From Granulicella paludicola (GTDB lineage Bacteria > Acidobacteriota > Terriglobia > Terriglobales > Acidobacteriaceae): a DNA stretch of 64,000 nt. The stretch covers positions 992,001-1,056,000 of the forward strand of contig NZ_JAGSYC010000026.1 of NCBI RefSeq assembly GCF_025685545.1, given 5' to 3'. A program made the position numbers and the translations under genes. Every line of letters begins with the position of its first letter. Positions within the stretch are counted from its first letter, which is position 1. This document shows, one piece after another, positions 35,231-43,120 of this stretch. The notes beneath the pieces are model-generated. The model made no database searches, had not been told where the DNA came from, and was given only the letters and a program-made list of their open reading frames with translations.

Positions 35231-36376
35231 TTAGAGCTTGATGAAGATCTTGCGCGAGTAAAGCCAGGCGACGGGCAGGCCGCAGAGTACGACGAAGAGG
35301 ATGGAGTAGGTCATCGAGGTAAAGGATGGCGAGATGAGGTGCGGGAGCAGGTTGTAGAGGAGCTCCTGCAGATCGAGGCCCCCGGGCAAGTGGATAGCGG
35401 CGAGGACGAGGGCGAGGACTTCGGAGAGGATGTATGCGGTGAGGGCGTTGGTGCCGAAGACGAGGAAGGGTGTGAGTCCTCGGCGGAGACGGGTTGGGCC
35501 GTCGATGAGCCAGTAGAGCGATGCGAGGAGCAGGGTGGAGACGCCGCCAGCGAAGAGGACGTAGGAGCTGGTCCAGACACGCTTGTTGAGGGGAAACCAG
35601 TGCGACCAGAGAAGTCCGCCGCAGAGCAAAAGGACACCAGCGGTGAGCAGGAGGATGGTCTTGCGATTCGAGGAACGCGTGGTGCCTAAGACGGAGGCAG
35701 CGAGGACACCGAGCAGCGTGGTCGCTACGGAGGGGATGGTCGAGAGCAGGCCTTCGGGGTCGTAAACGGTGTGGCGATAGAGGTGCGCGGCTGGGACGAG
35801 TGTGCGGTCGAGCCAGGCGGCGAGGTTACCGGCGCGGTCGAGGATGGCGATGTCGACGCCTGGCATGCCGAAGCCGGGAACGCGAACGTGAACCATCAAC
35901 CACCAGTAGCCGATGAGTGCGAGGGCTGCGATGACTGCGCTTGCGGCGAGGCCTCCGTAGAGGTAGACGATGCTCGCCAGAGCGTAGCAAAGGGCGATGC
36001 GTTGCAGGACGCCGTAGTAGCGGAGGTCGGCAAGGTGGAAGAAGGGCAGCGCGTTGAGCAGCAGGCCGATCGCGATGATGAGAAGAGCGCGGCGGAGCAC
36101 TTGAAGCAGGATGACGTTTTTGTGAATGCCCTGCGCGAGACGCTTCCTGAAGGCGAGGTCGATAGAGGCTCCGACCATAAAGAGAAAGGTGGGGAAGACG
36201 AGGTCCGTGAGCGTGCAGCCGTTCCAGACGGAGTGGCGAAGCTGCGGGTAAGAGTCGCGACCGCTGCCGGCGTTGTTCACGGCGATCATGACGGCGACGG
36301 TGAGGCCACGCAGCACGTCGAGCGAGAGAAGGCGTTGGTGGAGCGGATTCGGATTGGAGGGGGTTTCAGTTGTCAC
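35231..36376 (-). CDS. NagX/HGSNAT-like acyltransferase, multi-pass membrane protein (DUF5009)
   Basis: A 381-residue membrane protein with about ten transmembrane helices. The block RLLSLDVLRGLTVAVMIAVNNAG at the N-terminus and LTDLVFPTFLFMVGASIDLAF near residue 57 are diagnostic of the heparan-alpha-glucosaminide N-acetyltransferase-like family (COG4299/DUF5009). These enzymes acetylate amino sugars across the membrane; the substrate here is unknown. It lies 18 bp from the secreted gene and 128 bp from the large TonB receptor, probably in one operon. Confidence 0.85.
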   Translation of the reverse strand: MTTETPSNPNPLHQRLLSLDVLRGLTVAVMIAVNNAGSGRDSYPQLRHSVWNGCTLTDLVFPTFLFMVGASIDLAFRKRLAQGIHKNVILLQVLRRALLIIAIGLLLNALPFFHLADLRYYGVLQRIALCYALASIVYLYGGLAASAVIAALALIGYWWLMVHVRVPGFGMPGVDIAILDRAGNLAAWLDRTLVPAAHLYRHTVYDPEGLLSTIPSVATTLLGVLAASVLGTTRSSNRKTILLLTAGVLLLCGGLLWSHWFPLNKRVWTSSYVLFAGGVSTLLLASLYWLIDGPTRLRRGLTPFLVFGTNALTAYILSEVLALVLAAIHLPGGLDLQELLYNLLPHLISPSFTSMTYSILFVVLCGLPVAWLYSRKIFIKL

Positions 36377-36448
36377 AAGAGGCCGCTGATCATCTTAGAA
36401 GGGGCGACGTACTGATTGGATGGCAGGAGAGACGGATGCGGTCAAAAA

Positions 36449-36496
36449 AAAGGCCGGTTGTGCGGCATTCTCCAGAGGGAGCAGCCGCACAACCGG
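36449..36496 (-). terminator. Terminator after the large TonB-dependent receptor
   Basis: CCGGTTGTGCGGC at 36454-36466 pairs perfectly with 36484-36496, followed on the minus strand by a T8 run. Confidence 0.88.
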
Positions 36497-36504
36497 GAGC
36501 AGAG

Positions 36505-39500
36505 TTAGAAGGAGAACTTCGCGGCGAATTCGACGGTGCGCTGCTCGTAGGCAGGCGTACCGGAGATTCCGGTGATGGTGCCGACCGTCGACGTGTTGCT
36601 GATGGCGGCGTTCGGGGTAGCGAAGTTCGGATGGTTGAAGGTGTTGAAGGCGTCGGCACGAAGCTGCACGTTGTACTTCTGGTGGAACTTCGTGTTCTTC
36701 TGCAGGCTCATGTCCCAGTCCTGGAAGTGAGGTCCGCGGAGCATGTCATAGCCGGAGTTGCCGTAGGCCGCGCCAGCGACGCCTGCGGCGTTGGTGGGCG
36801 CGGTGAAGGCTGCAGGGTTGAACCACTCCTTCTTCGTCTTCACGGAGGGGTAAAGCGGCTGGCCGGGGACGATGCTTGCACGACCACTGACGAGGCCGAC
36901 GTACTTCACGTTGGTGACGGGGTTGGTGTAGCTGCCCGGAGCGGTGTAGGTGACGGAGAAGGGCTGACCGCTCTGGATGTTGGTGATGCCGGAGAACTGC
37001 CAGCCGCTGACCAGCTTGTCGACCAGGTCGCCGGCGTTCGAGAGGAAGGTCTTACCCTTGCCGAAGGGCAGAAGGTAGGAATAGTTGAAGGTGAGCACCT
37101 GCGGCGTGATGCCGGCGATGGGGCCATAGGAGTCGCTGGGGTTGACGCCCGAGGGGTTTTCCAGGTTCTCCGTACCGAGGACGCGAGTCCACTGGTACTC
37201 GGCACCGATGGTGAGGCCGTGGCTGTACTGCTTGTGAAGGCCGACCTGCAGTGAGTTTTCGTTGCTGTGGAAGATCGGAGCCATCAGGTAGTTGATGGCG
37301 GCGAAGGGCTGCACATTGTAGGTGCTCTGCACGGTGGAGGTGGTGAGGACCGGCTGGGCGGGCAAGTTGAGGTTCGGGTTGTAGTTGCCCGAGCCGCCGT
37401 AGTTGTTCTGCTTGAGGTTGTGCTGTCCGACGTAGCCAACGCGCAGATCGAGCTCGTGCGGGAACTGGTGCTCGACGGTGAGGTTGTACTGCTCGGTGTA
37501 GGGGGTCGTGGTCTTGGCCTGCGCGTAGACGGACGGGTTGGAGCTGAAGGCTCCGGTTGCCGAGAACGGGTTTGCCATCGTGAAGGCAGGCGTGCCGGTT
37601 GCGTTGGTGAAGGTCTGCGCGCCGGTGAAGGGCAGGTTGTTGAAGGCGCCGGTGCCTACGTAAGAAGCGGGCAGCAGATTGAAGTAGATGCCGAACGCGC
37701 CGCGGATGACGGTGTTGGGCAGCGCTTCATAGGCGAAGCCGAGGCGAGGAGCCACATTGTTCTTGTCCTGGCCGAGATAGCTGAAGATGTTCGTCGGCAG
37801 ACCTACGGACGGAGCGAGGACGGTGGGCACCGCAGCCTGGAGGCTGGGGATGGCGTTAGAAGGATAGGCGCTGGCGAAGACAACGACTTCCTTCAAGGAC
37901 GGCACGTACAGCGAGTTGGTGTTGTACGGGCTGGGGCGGAACCACTGCAGGTCATAGCGCAGGCCGGCGTTGATGGTCAGCTTCGGGGTGGGCTTCCAGT
38001 CGTCCTGGACGAACAGGCCGTACTGCGCCGAGATGTTGCGGGTGATGTAGTTGTTGGGAGTCGGCTTCTGCGTGCTGGCGGGATCGCCGAGCAGGAAGTC
38101 CGCCAATGCGTTGCCGCTGTAGGTGCCGGTGAAGTTGTAGGCGCCGCGAGCGGGGGTCTGCGCTGCGTCGTTCCAGTGGTTGTCGTAGAGGTAGGAGAAG
38201 CCGACCTTGATGGTGTGCTTGGCGAGGACCTTGGTGACGGCGGTGTTGATCTGGGCGACCTGCTCGAGATCCTTGGAGCCGGACTCGGAGACGGCGGTGA
38301 TGTTGGTGATGCTGATCTGCGGAGCGCCTTCGATCAGCTCTGCGCCGAGGCCGGGGATGATCGAAGCGAAGTCGGTTTTGTAGTTCTGCGGGGTGCGATA
38401 GATCGGCAGATGGAAGTAGGAGGCGTAGGTGTCGATGAGCAGCGTGGGCGAGAAGGTGTGCGTGTAGCCGACGATGAAGTTGCTGTTGTGCTCGCCGTCC
38501 TGCGCGTTGCCGCCCTGCAGGCTGTCAGCACCCTGAGTGGCGTTGGGACCGTAGAAGGCACGCAGCCAGGTGAAGCGGATCTGGTCCTTATCGCTGATCT
38601 TGTGATCGAGGCGCAGAGAGAAGCGCGACGACTGGCTGAGTTCCTGCACCTGCTCATAGGTGTTGGTGCCACAGCCCGCTTGTGTGGGCTTGGGGTAGAG
38701 CAGGGTGAGCAGCTGCTGGTCGACGGCGCTGAGCGGATCGGTGATGATGTTGCCAGCATAGGGCAGACCGGTGGTCGGGCTTTTGATGATGGTGCTGGTC
38801 GTGGTCGCATTGCAGGCACCGCCTGCCAGCAACTCGCTGAAGTTGCCCTGGCGCTCGAGGAGCGTGGGCTGCTGTGTGCTTAGTGCGTAGGACTGCGTCA
38901 GATGGAAGCCTTCGTACGCTGCGAAGAAGAAGCTGCGGTTGCGGCCGTCGTAGACGTGCGGGATGAAGATGGGGCCGGAGAGGTTGCCGCCGTACTCGTT
39001 GCGCTCGTAGGGGGGACGGGGCGAAGCGCCGTTGAAGTAGCTCTTGGCCGAGGTGCCCTTGGAGCGGTTGTACTCAAGCGCTTCGCCGTGCAGCTGGTTG
39101 CCGCCGCTGGCCGAGACCACGATGATCTGGGCGGGCTGGTTGAACTCTGCCGGAGCGCCGGTGCTGAGCACCTTGAACTGGCCGATGGCGTCGATCGAGG
39201 GAACTTCGCCTTCGCCGCGCTGCAGGGTGACTTCCTGGTTGGTGACGCCGTCGAGGGTGGAGCCGAGGCTGCCGTAGGAGTTACGACCGCCCGTACCGAC
39301 CGCAACGGTGACACCGCGGGTGGCCAGCTGGTCCTGCGCGCCGGAGTTCTGGACGCCGGGAGCGAGGGCGATGAGACCGACGATGCTGAGGCGACCGTTG
39401 AGCGGGGTGTTCTGGATGGCCTGGCTGTCGATGACGAGGCCGACCGAGGAGTCTTCGGTCTGGATGACGGGTGGAGCGCCGGTGACCATGACAGTCTCGC

Positions 39501-39909
39501 CAGAGGAGCCGACTTCGAGAGCGGCGTTGATCTGGGCGGTCTGGTCGATGGCGAGCGTCAGCTTCTGCTGCTGGTAGCTCTTGAAGGCGTCCTTGTCGAT
39601 CTTGACGGTGTAGTCGCCGGGAGCCAGCTGCGGCACGGTAAAGGAACCGGTGTCCGAGGTGGTGGTGGTGTGAACGCTGTTGGTGCTGATCTGGGTGATG
39701 GTGACGGTTGCGCCGGGGATGGCGGCGCCGGTCGAGTCGGTGACGTTGCCTGTGATGGAGCCGGTGATGCCCTGAGCGGAAGCGTGAGACGCAAAGGCCA
39801 GGGCGACCACGAGGGTCAGGCTGCAGAGAACGGACGTCAGCCAGGACGCTGCGCTCCGCCGGTTGCGGATGGGGGACGTCGGTACTGGCTTCTCCAGAAG
39901 GTGATTCAT
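36505..39909 (-). CDS. Large TonB-dependent receptor with carboxypeptidase-regulatory-like domain (Oar-like)
   Basis: A 1134-residue outer-membrane receptor starting at ATG 39909 with AGGAG upstream. A signal peptide is followed by a CarboxypepD_reg/Cna-B-type beta domain (ITGNVTDSTGAAIPGATV near residue 48), a plug domain with the NTPLNGR block near 170 and a long beta barrel ending in AAKFSF. Such Oar-like receptors are multicopy in Acidobacteria and are thought to import oligosaccharides or other large molecules using TonB energy. Neighbours (secreted protein, acyltransferase, GH105) support a sugar substrate. An upstream frame to 40038 is not supported by a ribosome site. Confidence 0.93.
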   Translation of the reverse strand: MNHLLEKPVPTSPIRNRRSAASWLTSVLCSLTLVVALAFASHASAQGITGSITGNVTDSTGAAIPGATVTITQISTNSVHTTTTSDTGSFTVPQLAPGDYTVKIDKDAFKSYQQQKLTLAIDQTAQINAALEVGSSGETVMVTGAPPVIQTEDSSVGLVIDSQAIQNTPLNGRLSIVGLIALAPGVQNSGAQDQLATRGVTVAVGTGGRNSYGSLGSTLDGVTNQEVTLQRGEGEVPSIDAIGQFKVLSTGAPAEFNQPAQIIVVSASGGNQLHGEALEYNRSKGTSAKSYFNGASPRPPYERNEYGGNLSGPIFIPHVYDGRNRSFFFAAYEGFHLTQSYALSTQQPTLLERQGNFSELLAGGACNATTTSTIIKSPTTGLPYAGNIITDPLSAVDQQLLTLLYPKPTQAGCGTNTYEQVQELSQSSRFSLRLDHKISDKDQIRFTWLRAFYGPNATQGADSLQGGNAQDGEHNSNFIVGYTHTFSPTLLIDTYASYFHLPIYRTPQNYKTDFASIIPGLGAELIEGAPQISITNITAVSESGSKDLEQVAQINTAVTKVLAKHTIKVGFSYLYDNHWNDAAQTPARGAYNFTGTYSGNALADFLLGDPASTQKPTPNNYITRNISAQYGLFVQDDWKPTPKLTINAGLRYDLQWFRPSPYNTNSLYVPSLKEVVVFASAYPSNAIPSLQAAVPTVLAPSVGLPTNIFSYLGQDKNNVAPRLGFAYEALPNTVIRGAFGIYFNLLPASYVGTGAFNNLPFTGAQTFTNATGTPAFTMANPFSATGAFSSNPSVYAQAKTTTPYTEQYNLTVEHQFPHELDLRVGYVGQHNLKQNNYGGSGNYNPNLNLPAQPVLTTSTVQSTYNVQPFAAINYLMAPIFHSNENSLQVGLHKQYSHGLTIGAEYQWTRVLGTENLENPSGVNPSDSYGPIAGITPQVLTFNYSYLLPFGKGKTFLSNAGDLVDKLVSGWQFSGITNIQSGQPFSVTYTAPGSYTNPVTNVKYVGLVSGRASIVPGQPLYPSVKTKKEWFNPAAFTAPTNAAGVAGAAYGNSGYDMLRGPHFQDWDMSLQKNTKFHQKYNVQLRADAFNTFNHPNFATPNAAISNTSTVGTITGISGTPAYEQRTVEFAAKFSF

Positions 39910-40266
39910 AGTGCTCCTCTCGGGTGCCCGGTGTGTCCCGGAGCGAACCCGCGGCGTAGAACGCCATAATTGGGTGGTGAAAAAACACTTGGTACTCAAG
40001 TGCGACCGATGCTGCCTATCGCGAACGACCGTGGGCAAGTCAATTTACAGTGAGCCTTGTGTAAGGAGTCACGTTAGGCGTTTTCCCTGCGATGGAAGGC
40101 CAGGTTAGGCCTCTTTACAAGGGTCTTTACGCAAGAAAATGAGCCAGTCAGCGCTAAGAAGAAGCGGCCAACTGGCTCATTTCAAACAGGCGTTACGGTT
40201 ATTCCGGTTTTGACAGCCTGACCAGTATAGAGAGTTGAGGCAACGGCTGTCGTGCGGGAAGAAGGG
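39910..40266. other. Intergenic region with terminator
   Basis: About 357 bp between the TonB receptor start and the GH105 stop. It holds the GH105 terminator (40137-40182) and presumably the receptor promoter. Nothing else was recognised. Confidence 0.45.
40137..40182 (-). terminator. Terminator after the GH105 gene
   Basis: AAATGAGCCAGT at 40137-40148 pairs with ACTGGCTCATTT at 40171-40182 and is followed on the minus strand by TTTTCTT. Confidence 0.8.
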
Positions 40267-41385
40267 CTACCGGAGAAGGGCGCTGGCTGCCCAGAGGACG
40301 GGTGCCTGTCCGTGGAAGTCACCGGTGCGGCGCTTGCGGGCGAGGTAGTAGGGCAGGCTGTTCTCCTTGCCGGTGCCTTCGCAGACCTGAGTGACGTCGC
40401 TGTTCTGGTCGACGTAACCGACGGCCGCTATCCAGCCCTTGCGGGCGGCGGGGCCGTAGGTGGGCCCGTCGAGCCAGCCGTTCTTGACGCCGGTGATCAT
40501 GGCAAAGGTGAACATGGCGGAGGAGGAGCTTTCGGACCAGGACTCGTCCCGGTCGATCAGCTGGCCCCAGGAACCGTCCTTGCGCTGGAATTTCAGCAGG
40601 GAGGCCATCATCTTTTTGTAGCCGGCGAGGATGCGGGCACGCTGCGGGTGGTCGGCGGGTAGTGTGCGAAGCATCTCGGCCATCCCGGCGGCGACCCAGC
40701 CGTCACCGCGACCCCAATAGTAGGGAACGTCGGGGGCATGGAAGAAGAGGCCGTTGGGCTGTTGCAGTTTGTCGAGGTACGACACCATCTCCTTCGCATC
40801 GCGATCGAGATACTTCTTATCCCCGGTGGCGCGGTAGGCCTCGAGCTGGAGCATGGTCAGCATGTACATGTCGTCGATCCAGTAGCGGGTTTCGGCGGAC
40901 AGGCCGTCGGGCTGCGGGTTCTCCCACTGGCGGTCGGCCCAGCCCTTGCCCACGGCGAGGAACTTCGGGTCTTTGGTCTGGATGGCGATCTCGAGGGGGG
41001 CGACGCCGAAGATGGAGTCGTCGACGTGGTGGCGCGTGGGTGTGCGCTCGACCTCGGCTCCGCCGGGCATGAGAGGCTCAAACTTCTTGATGAGCTCATC
41101 GCGGAGCTTGGTGTCGTGGGTGAGCTCGGCAAAGGTCAGCGCACCGTACCAGGTGCAGATCTCGGAGTAGTGGATAGTGGCGGTGTACTGGTGGGGGCTG
41201 GTGACGAAGTGCTCGCCGAGGGCCTTGCCGACCTCCTGGGGCGAGGTTCCAGCGGGCCAGTTGGAGAAGTAGTCGCCTTGGGCTGCGGTTGCTGTCTTCT
41301 GGGCGAGGGCGGAGGTAGCGCAGAGGACGGTCGCGAAGACTGTGGTGAGGGCGGCGAGACGGCGGATCGGCTGTGAAACGTTCAT
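40267..41385 (-). CDS. Secreted glycoside hydrolase family 105/88 (unsaturated rhamnogalacturonyl hydrolase-like)
   Basis: A 372-residue exported protein starting at ATG 41385 (AGGAG upstream; signal peptide cleavage near residue 29). It is an alpha6/alpha6 barrel with HVDDSIFG near residue 120, the WIDDMYM motif near 169 that carries the probable catalytic Asp, and YYWGRGDGWVAAGMAEML near 215. The family hydrolyses unsaturated uronic acid ends left by polysaccharide lyases, for example from pectin rhamnogalacturonan. Its neighbours suggest a polysaccharide-use locus. The exact substrate is not known; a longer frame to 41595 is ignored. Confidence 0.87.
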   Translation of the reverse strand: MNVSQPIRRLAALTTVFATVLCATSALAQKTATAAQGDYFSNWPAGTSPQEVGKALGEHFVTSPHQYTATIHYSEICTWYGALTFAELTHDTKLRDELIKKFEPLMPGGAEVERTPTRHHVDDSIFGVAPLEIAIQTKDPKFLAVGKGWADRQWENPQPDGLSAETRYWIDDMYMLTMLQLEAYRATGDKKYLDRDAKEMVSYLDKLQQPNGLFFHAPDVPYYWGRGDGWVAAGMAEMLRTLPADHPQRARILAGYKKMMASLLKFQRKDGSWGQLIDRDESWSESSSSAMFTFAMITGVKNGWLDGPTYGPAARKGWIAAVGYVDQNSDVTQVCEGTGKENSLPYYLARKRRTGDFHGQAPVLWAASALLR

Positions 41386-41498
41386 CGTGCGAGAACTCCT
41401 GCTGGCGTTTGGCAGGCGTGAAGAAAATCGCCTGCGACGGGCTAACTGTATATGTTTGCAGCAAGGCTCGTCATCTATAAAGCAGTGAGGAGACCGGA

Positions 41499-41573
41499 GT
41501 GAGAAGACAGGAGTGCAAGCAAAGCCCCGCATCTCTCCGGGGCTTTGCTCACTTCTCAATCCTGTCTTCTCAC
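41499..41573. terminator. Nested inverted repeat with bidirectional terminator core
   Basis: GCAAAGCCCCG at 41519-41529 pairs with 41538-41548. Around it, GTGAGAAGACAGGA at 41499-41512 is the exact reverse complement of 41560-41573, making a long nested hairpin between the PiuC-like gene and the GH105 gene. Confidence 0.75.
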
Positions 41574-41579
41574 TGTCCC

Positions 41580-42260
41580 TTAGACCTCTACCCATTCGCG
41601 CAGGAGGTTGTGATACACGCCGGTGAGGTCTACGAGTGAGGCGTGGTTGGGCAGGTCGGTGCCGACCTTCTGGATGGCTAGATCGAGGTTGAGCAGGAGG
41701 CTGCGCTGGGCGTCGCTGCGGATCATGCTCTGCAGCCAGAAGAAGGAGCTGACGCGGCTGCCGCGGGTAACGGGCGTGACGCGGTGCAGGCTGGTGGAGG
41801 GGTAGAGCACCATGTGGCCTGCCGGGAGTTTTACGGAGTGAGATCCGTAGGTGTCGTCGATGATGAGCTCGCCGCCGTCGTACTCCTCGGGGCTGCTGAG
41901 GAAGAGGGTCATGGAGAGGTCGGTGCGAATCTGCTCGCCGGTGGCGGTGACGCGGCGCACGGCGTTATCGACGTGGTTGCCGAAGGAGTGGCCGCCGTCG
42001 TAACGATTGAAGAGCGGCGGAAAGATCTTGGCCGGCAGAGCGGCTGCGAAGAACAACGGGTTGCGGTGCAGCGCGTAGACGATCTTGCGGCCCAGCTCGA
42101 TGCCGACGGGGTTCGACTCCGGGAGTTGCATGTTCTGCTTGACCTGAGCGGACTGGAAACCGGCTGTTACCTTGCCGTCGACCCAGCTGGTAGCGTCGAG
42201 TTCTTTGCGGGCCTGGGCGACCTCTTCCTGCGTGAGTACGTTGGGAATTTGAATCAGCAT
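41580..42260 (-). CDS. PiuC/YbiX-type Fe(II)/2-oxoglutarate dioxygenase
   Basis: A 226-residue PKHD-type hydroxylase, the usual companion of siderophore receptors of the Fiu/PiuA type. The iron site is HVDNAVRR near residue 95 and the second His in [12 protein letters not shown] near 156, with the 2-oxoglutarate Arg just after. [11 protein letters not shown] near 127 is also typical. Reaction and natural substrate of the family are not firmly known. It is the third gene of a minus-strand iron-uptake group after the siderophore receptor and the Sel1-repeat gene, with only 4 bp to the latter. Confidence 0.9.
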   Translation of the reverse strand: MLIQIPNVLTQEEVAQARKELDATSWVDGKVTAGFQSAQVKQNMQLPESNPVGIELGRKIVYALHRNPLFFAAALPAKIFPPLFNRYDGGHSFGNHVDNAVRRVTATGEQIRTDLSMTLFLSSPEEYDGGELIIDDTYGSHSVKLPAGHMVLYPSTSLHRVTPVTRGSRVSSFFWLQSMIRSDAQRSLLLNLDLAIQKVGTDLPNHASLVDLTGVYHNLLREWVEV

Positions 42261-42264
42261 GGTG

Positions 42265-43017
42265 TTACCTCGTTATCTCTTGCATCGGTGTAGTGGCCGT
42301 CGGCTCTGCGAACGGCACGGTGGCAAACTCTGAGGGTGGAAGCTCATCGAGCGAGGCCGCAAACTCGCGGACCGCTGCTTGCGGATACTCCGCGAGAGAC
42401 TTCTTCATCTTGCCGATGAAAGCGGCGGTCGCTGTGTGAGGGACCTGGCGCAGCCAGTGCAGAGCGCCCAACAGGTCGTGTTCCTGAAGTAGGAAGCGAG
42501 CGTAGTTGAACTGGCCGCGGAAGTCGCCGCTGATAGCTGCGCGGCGATAGTGCTCTCGCGCGGTGGCACGGTTCTGCGTGACGACCCATCCGTCCTCGTA
42601 GAAGCTGCCGAGGATGTTGATGGACTTTACGTGGCCCAGTGCCTCCGCCTGGCGAAACCAGAGGTAGGCTGCGGTCTTGTCTTGGGGCACTCCACCTTCG
42701 CCCAGCGTGAGCAGCGTGGCGAGGTTGTACATGCCCCAGTCGAGACCGTGCTCGGCGGCTTTACGGAACCACTTTTCAGCGAGACGTTTGCTGGGAGCGA
42801 CTCCCCAGCCCTGATCGAAGCAGCGACCCGCCATGTTCATGGCCATCACGTTGCCGCCGTGTGCGGCACGCTCGAACCAGTGCAGAGCGGCGGTCATGTT
42901 GCGGTCGCAGAGTTTGCCGTCCAGCAGCATCTGGCCGTAGATGACCTGGGCCTGATGCACGCCGCGCTCAGCAGCGGCGCGCACCAGGTCCAGCGAGTTG
43001 TCTTCGTTCTCTTGCAT
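42265..43017 (-). CDS. Sel1-repeat (TPR-like) protein of the PiuC locus
   Basis: A 250-residue protein built of about five Sel1-like repeats, each with the [24 protein letters not shown] or [13 protein letters not shown] pattern. It has no signal peptide, so it is probably cytoplasmic and acts as a protein scaffold. Sel1-repeat genes commonly lie between a TonB siderophore receptor and a PiuC-type dioxygenase, as here. Confidence 0.85.
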   Translation of the reverse strand: MQENEDNSLDLVRAAAERGVHQAQVIYGQMLLDGKLCDRNMTAALHWFERAAHGGNVMAMNMAGRCFDQGWGVAPSKRLAEKWFRKAAEHGLDWGMYNLATLLTLGEGGVPQDKTAAYLWFRQAEALGHVKSINILGSFYEDGWVVTQNRATAREHYRRAAISGDFRGQFNYARFLLQEHDLLGALHWLRQVPHTATAAFIGKMKKSLAEYPQAAVREFAASLDELPPSEFATVPFAEPTATTPMQEITR

Positions 43018-43036
43018 GGTTTTTCGTTGCGTTGGA

Positions 43037-43085
43037 TTGTCATCCTGAGCGAGAAGCAGCTCCTTCGCTGCGCTCAGGATGACAA
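43037..43085. repeat. Inverted TTGTCATCCTGAGCG repeat
   Basis: TTGTCATCCTGAGCG at 43037-43051 is the exact reverse complement of 43071-43085, with the word CTTCGCTGCGCTCAGGATGACAA at the right end. Related pieces occur at 23556-23635 and 33588-33658. Confidence 0.65.
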
Positions 43086-43120
43086 CGGGAAAGGGCTAGA
43101 AGGACAGTTATAGGAAGTGG

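Noticed and set aside
37267-38883. A 538-codon plus-strand frame opposite the large TonB receptor
   Set aside because: It is antisense to a well-supported receptor, has no recognisable domain and a Gly/Val/Arg-rich composition typical of shadow frames in GC-rich DNA.
39910-40038. N-terminal extension of the large TonB receptor
   Set aside because: The signal peptide and a clear AGGAG site point to the ATG at 39909.
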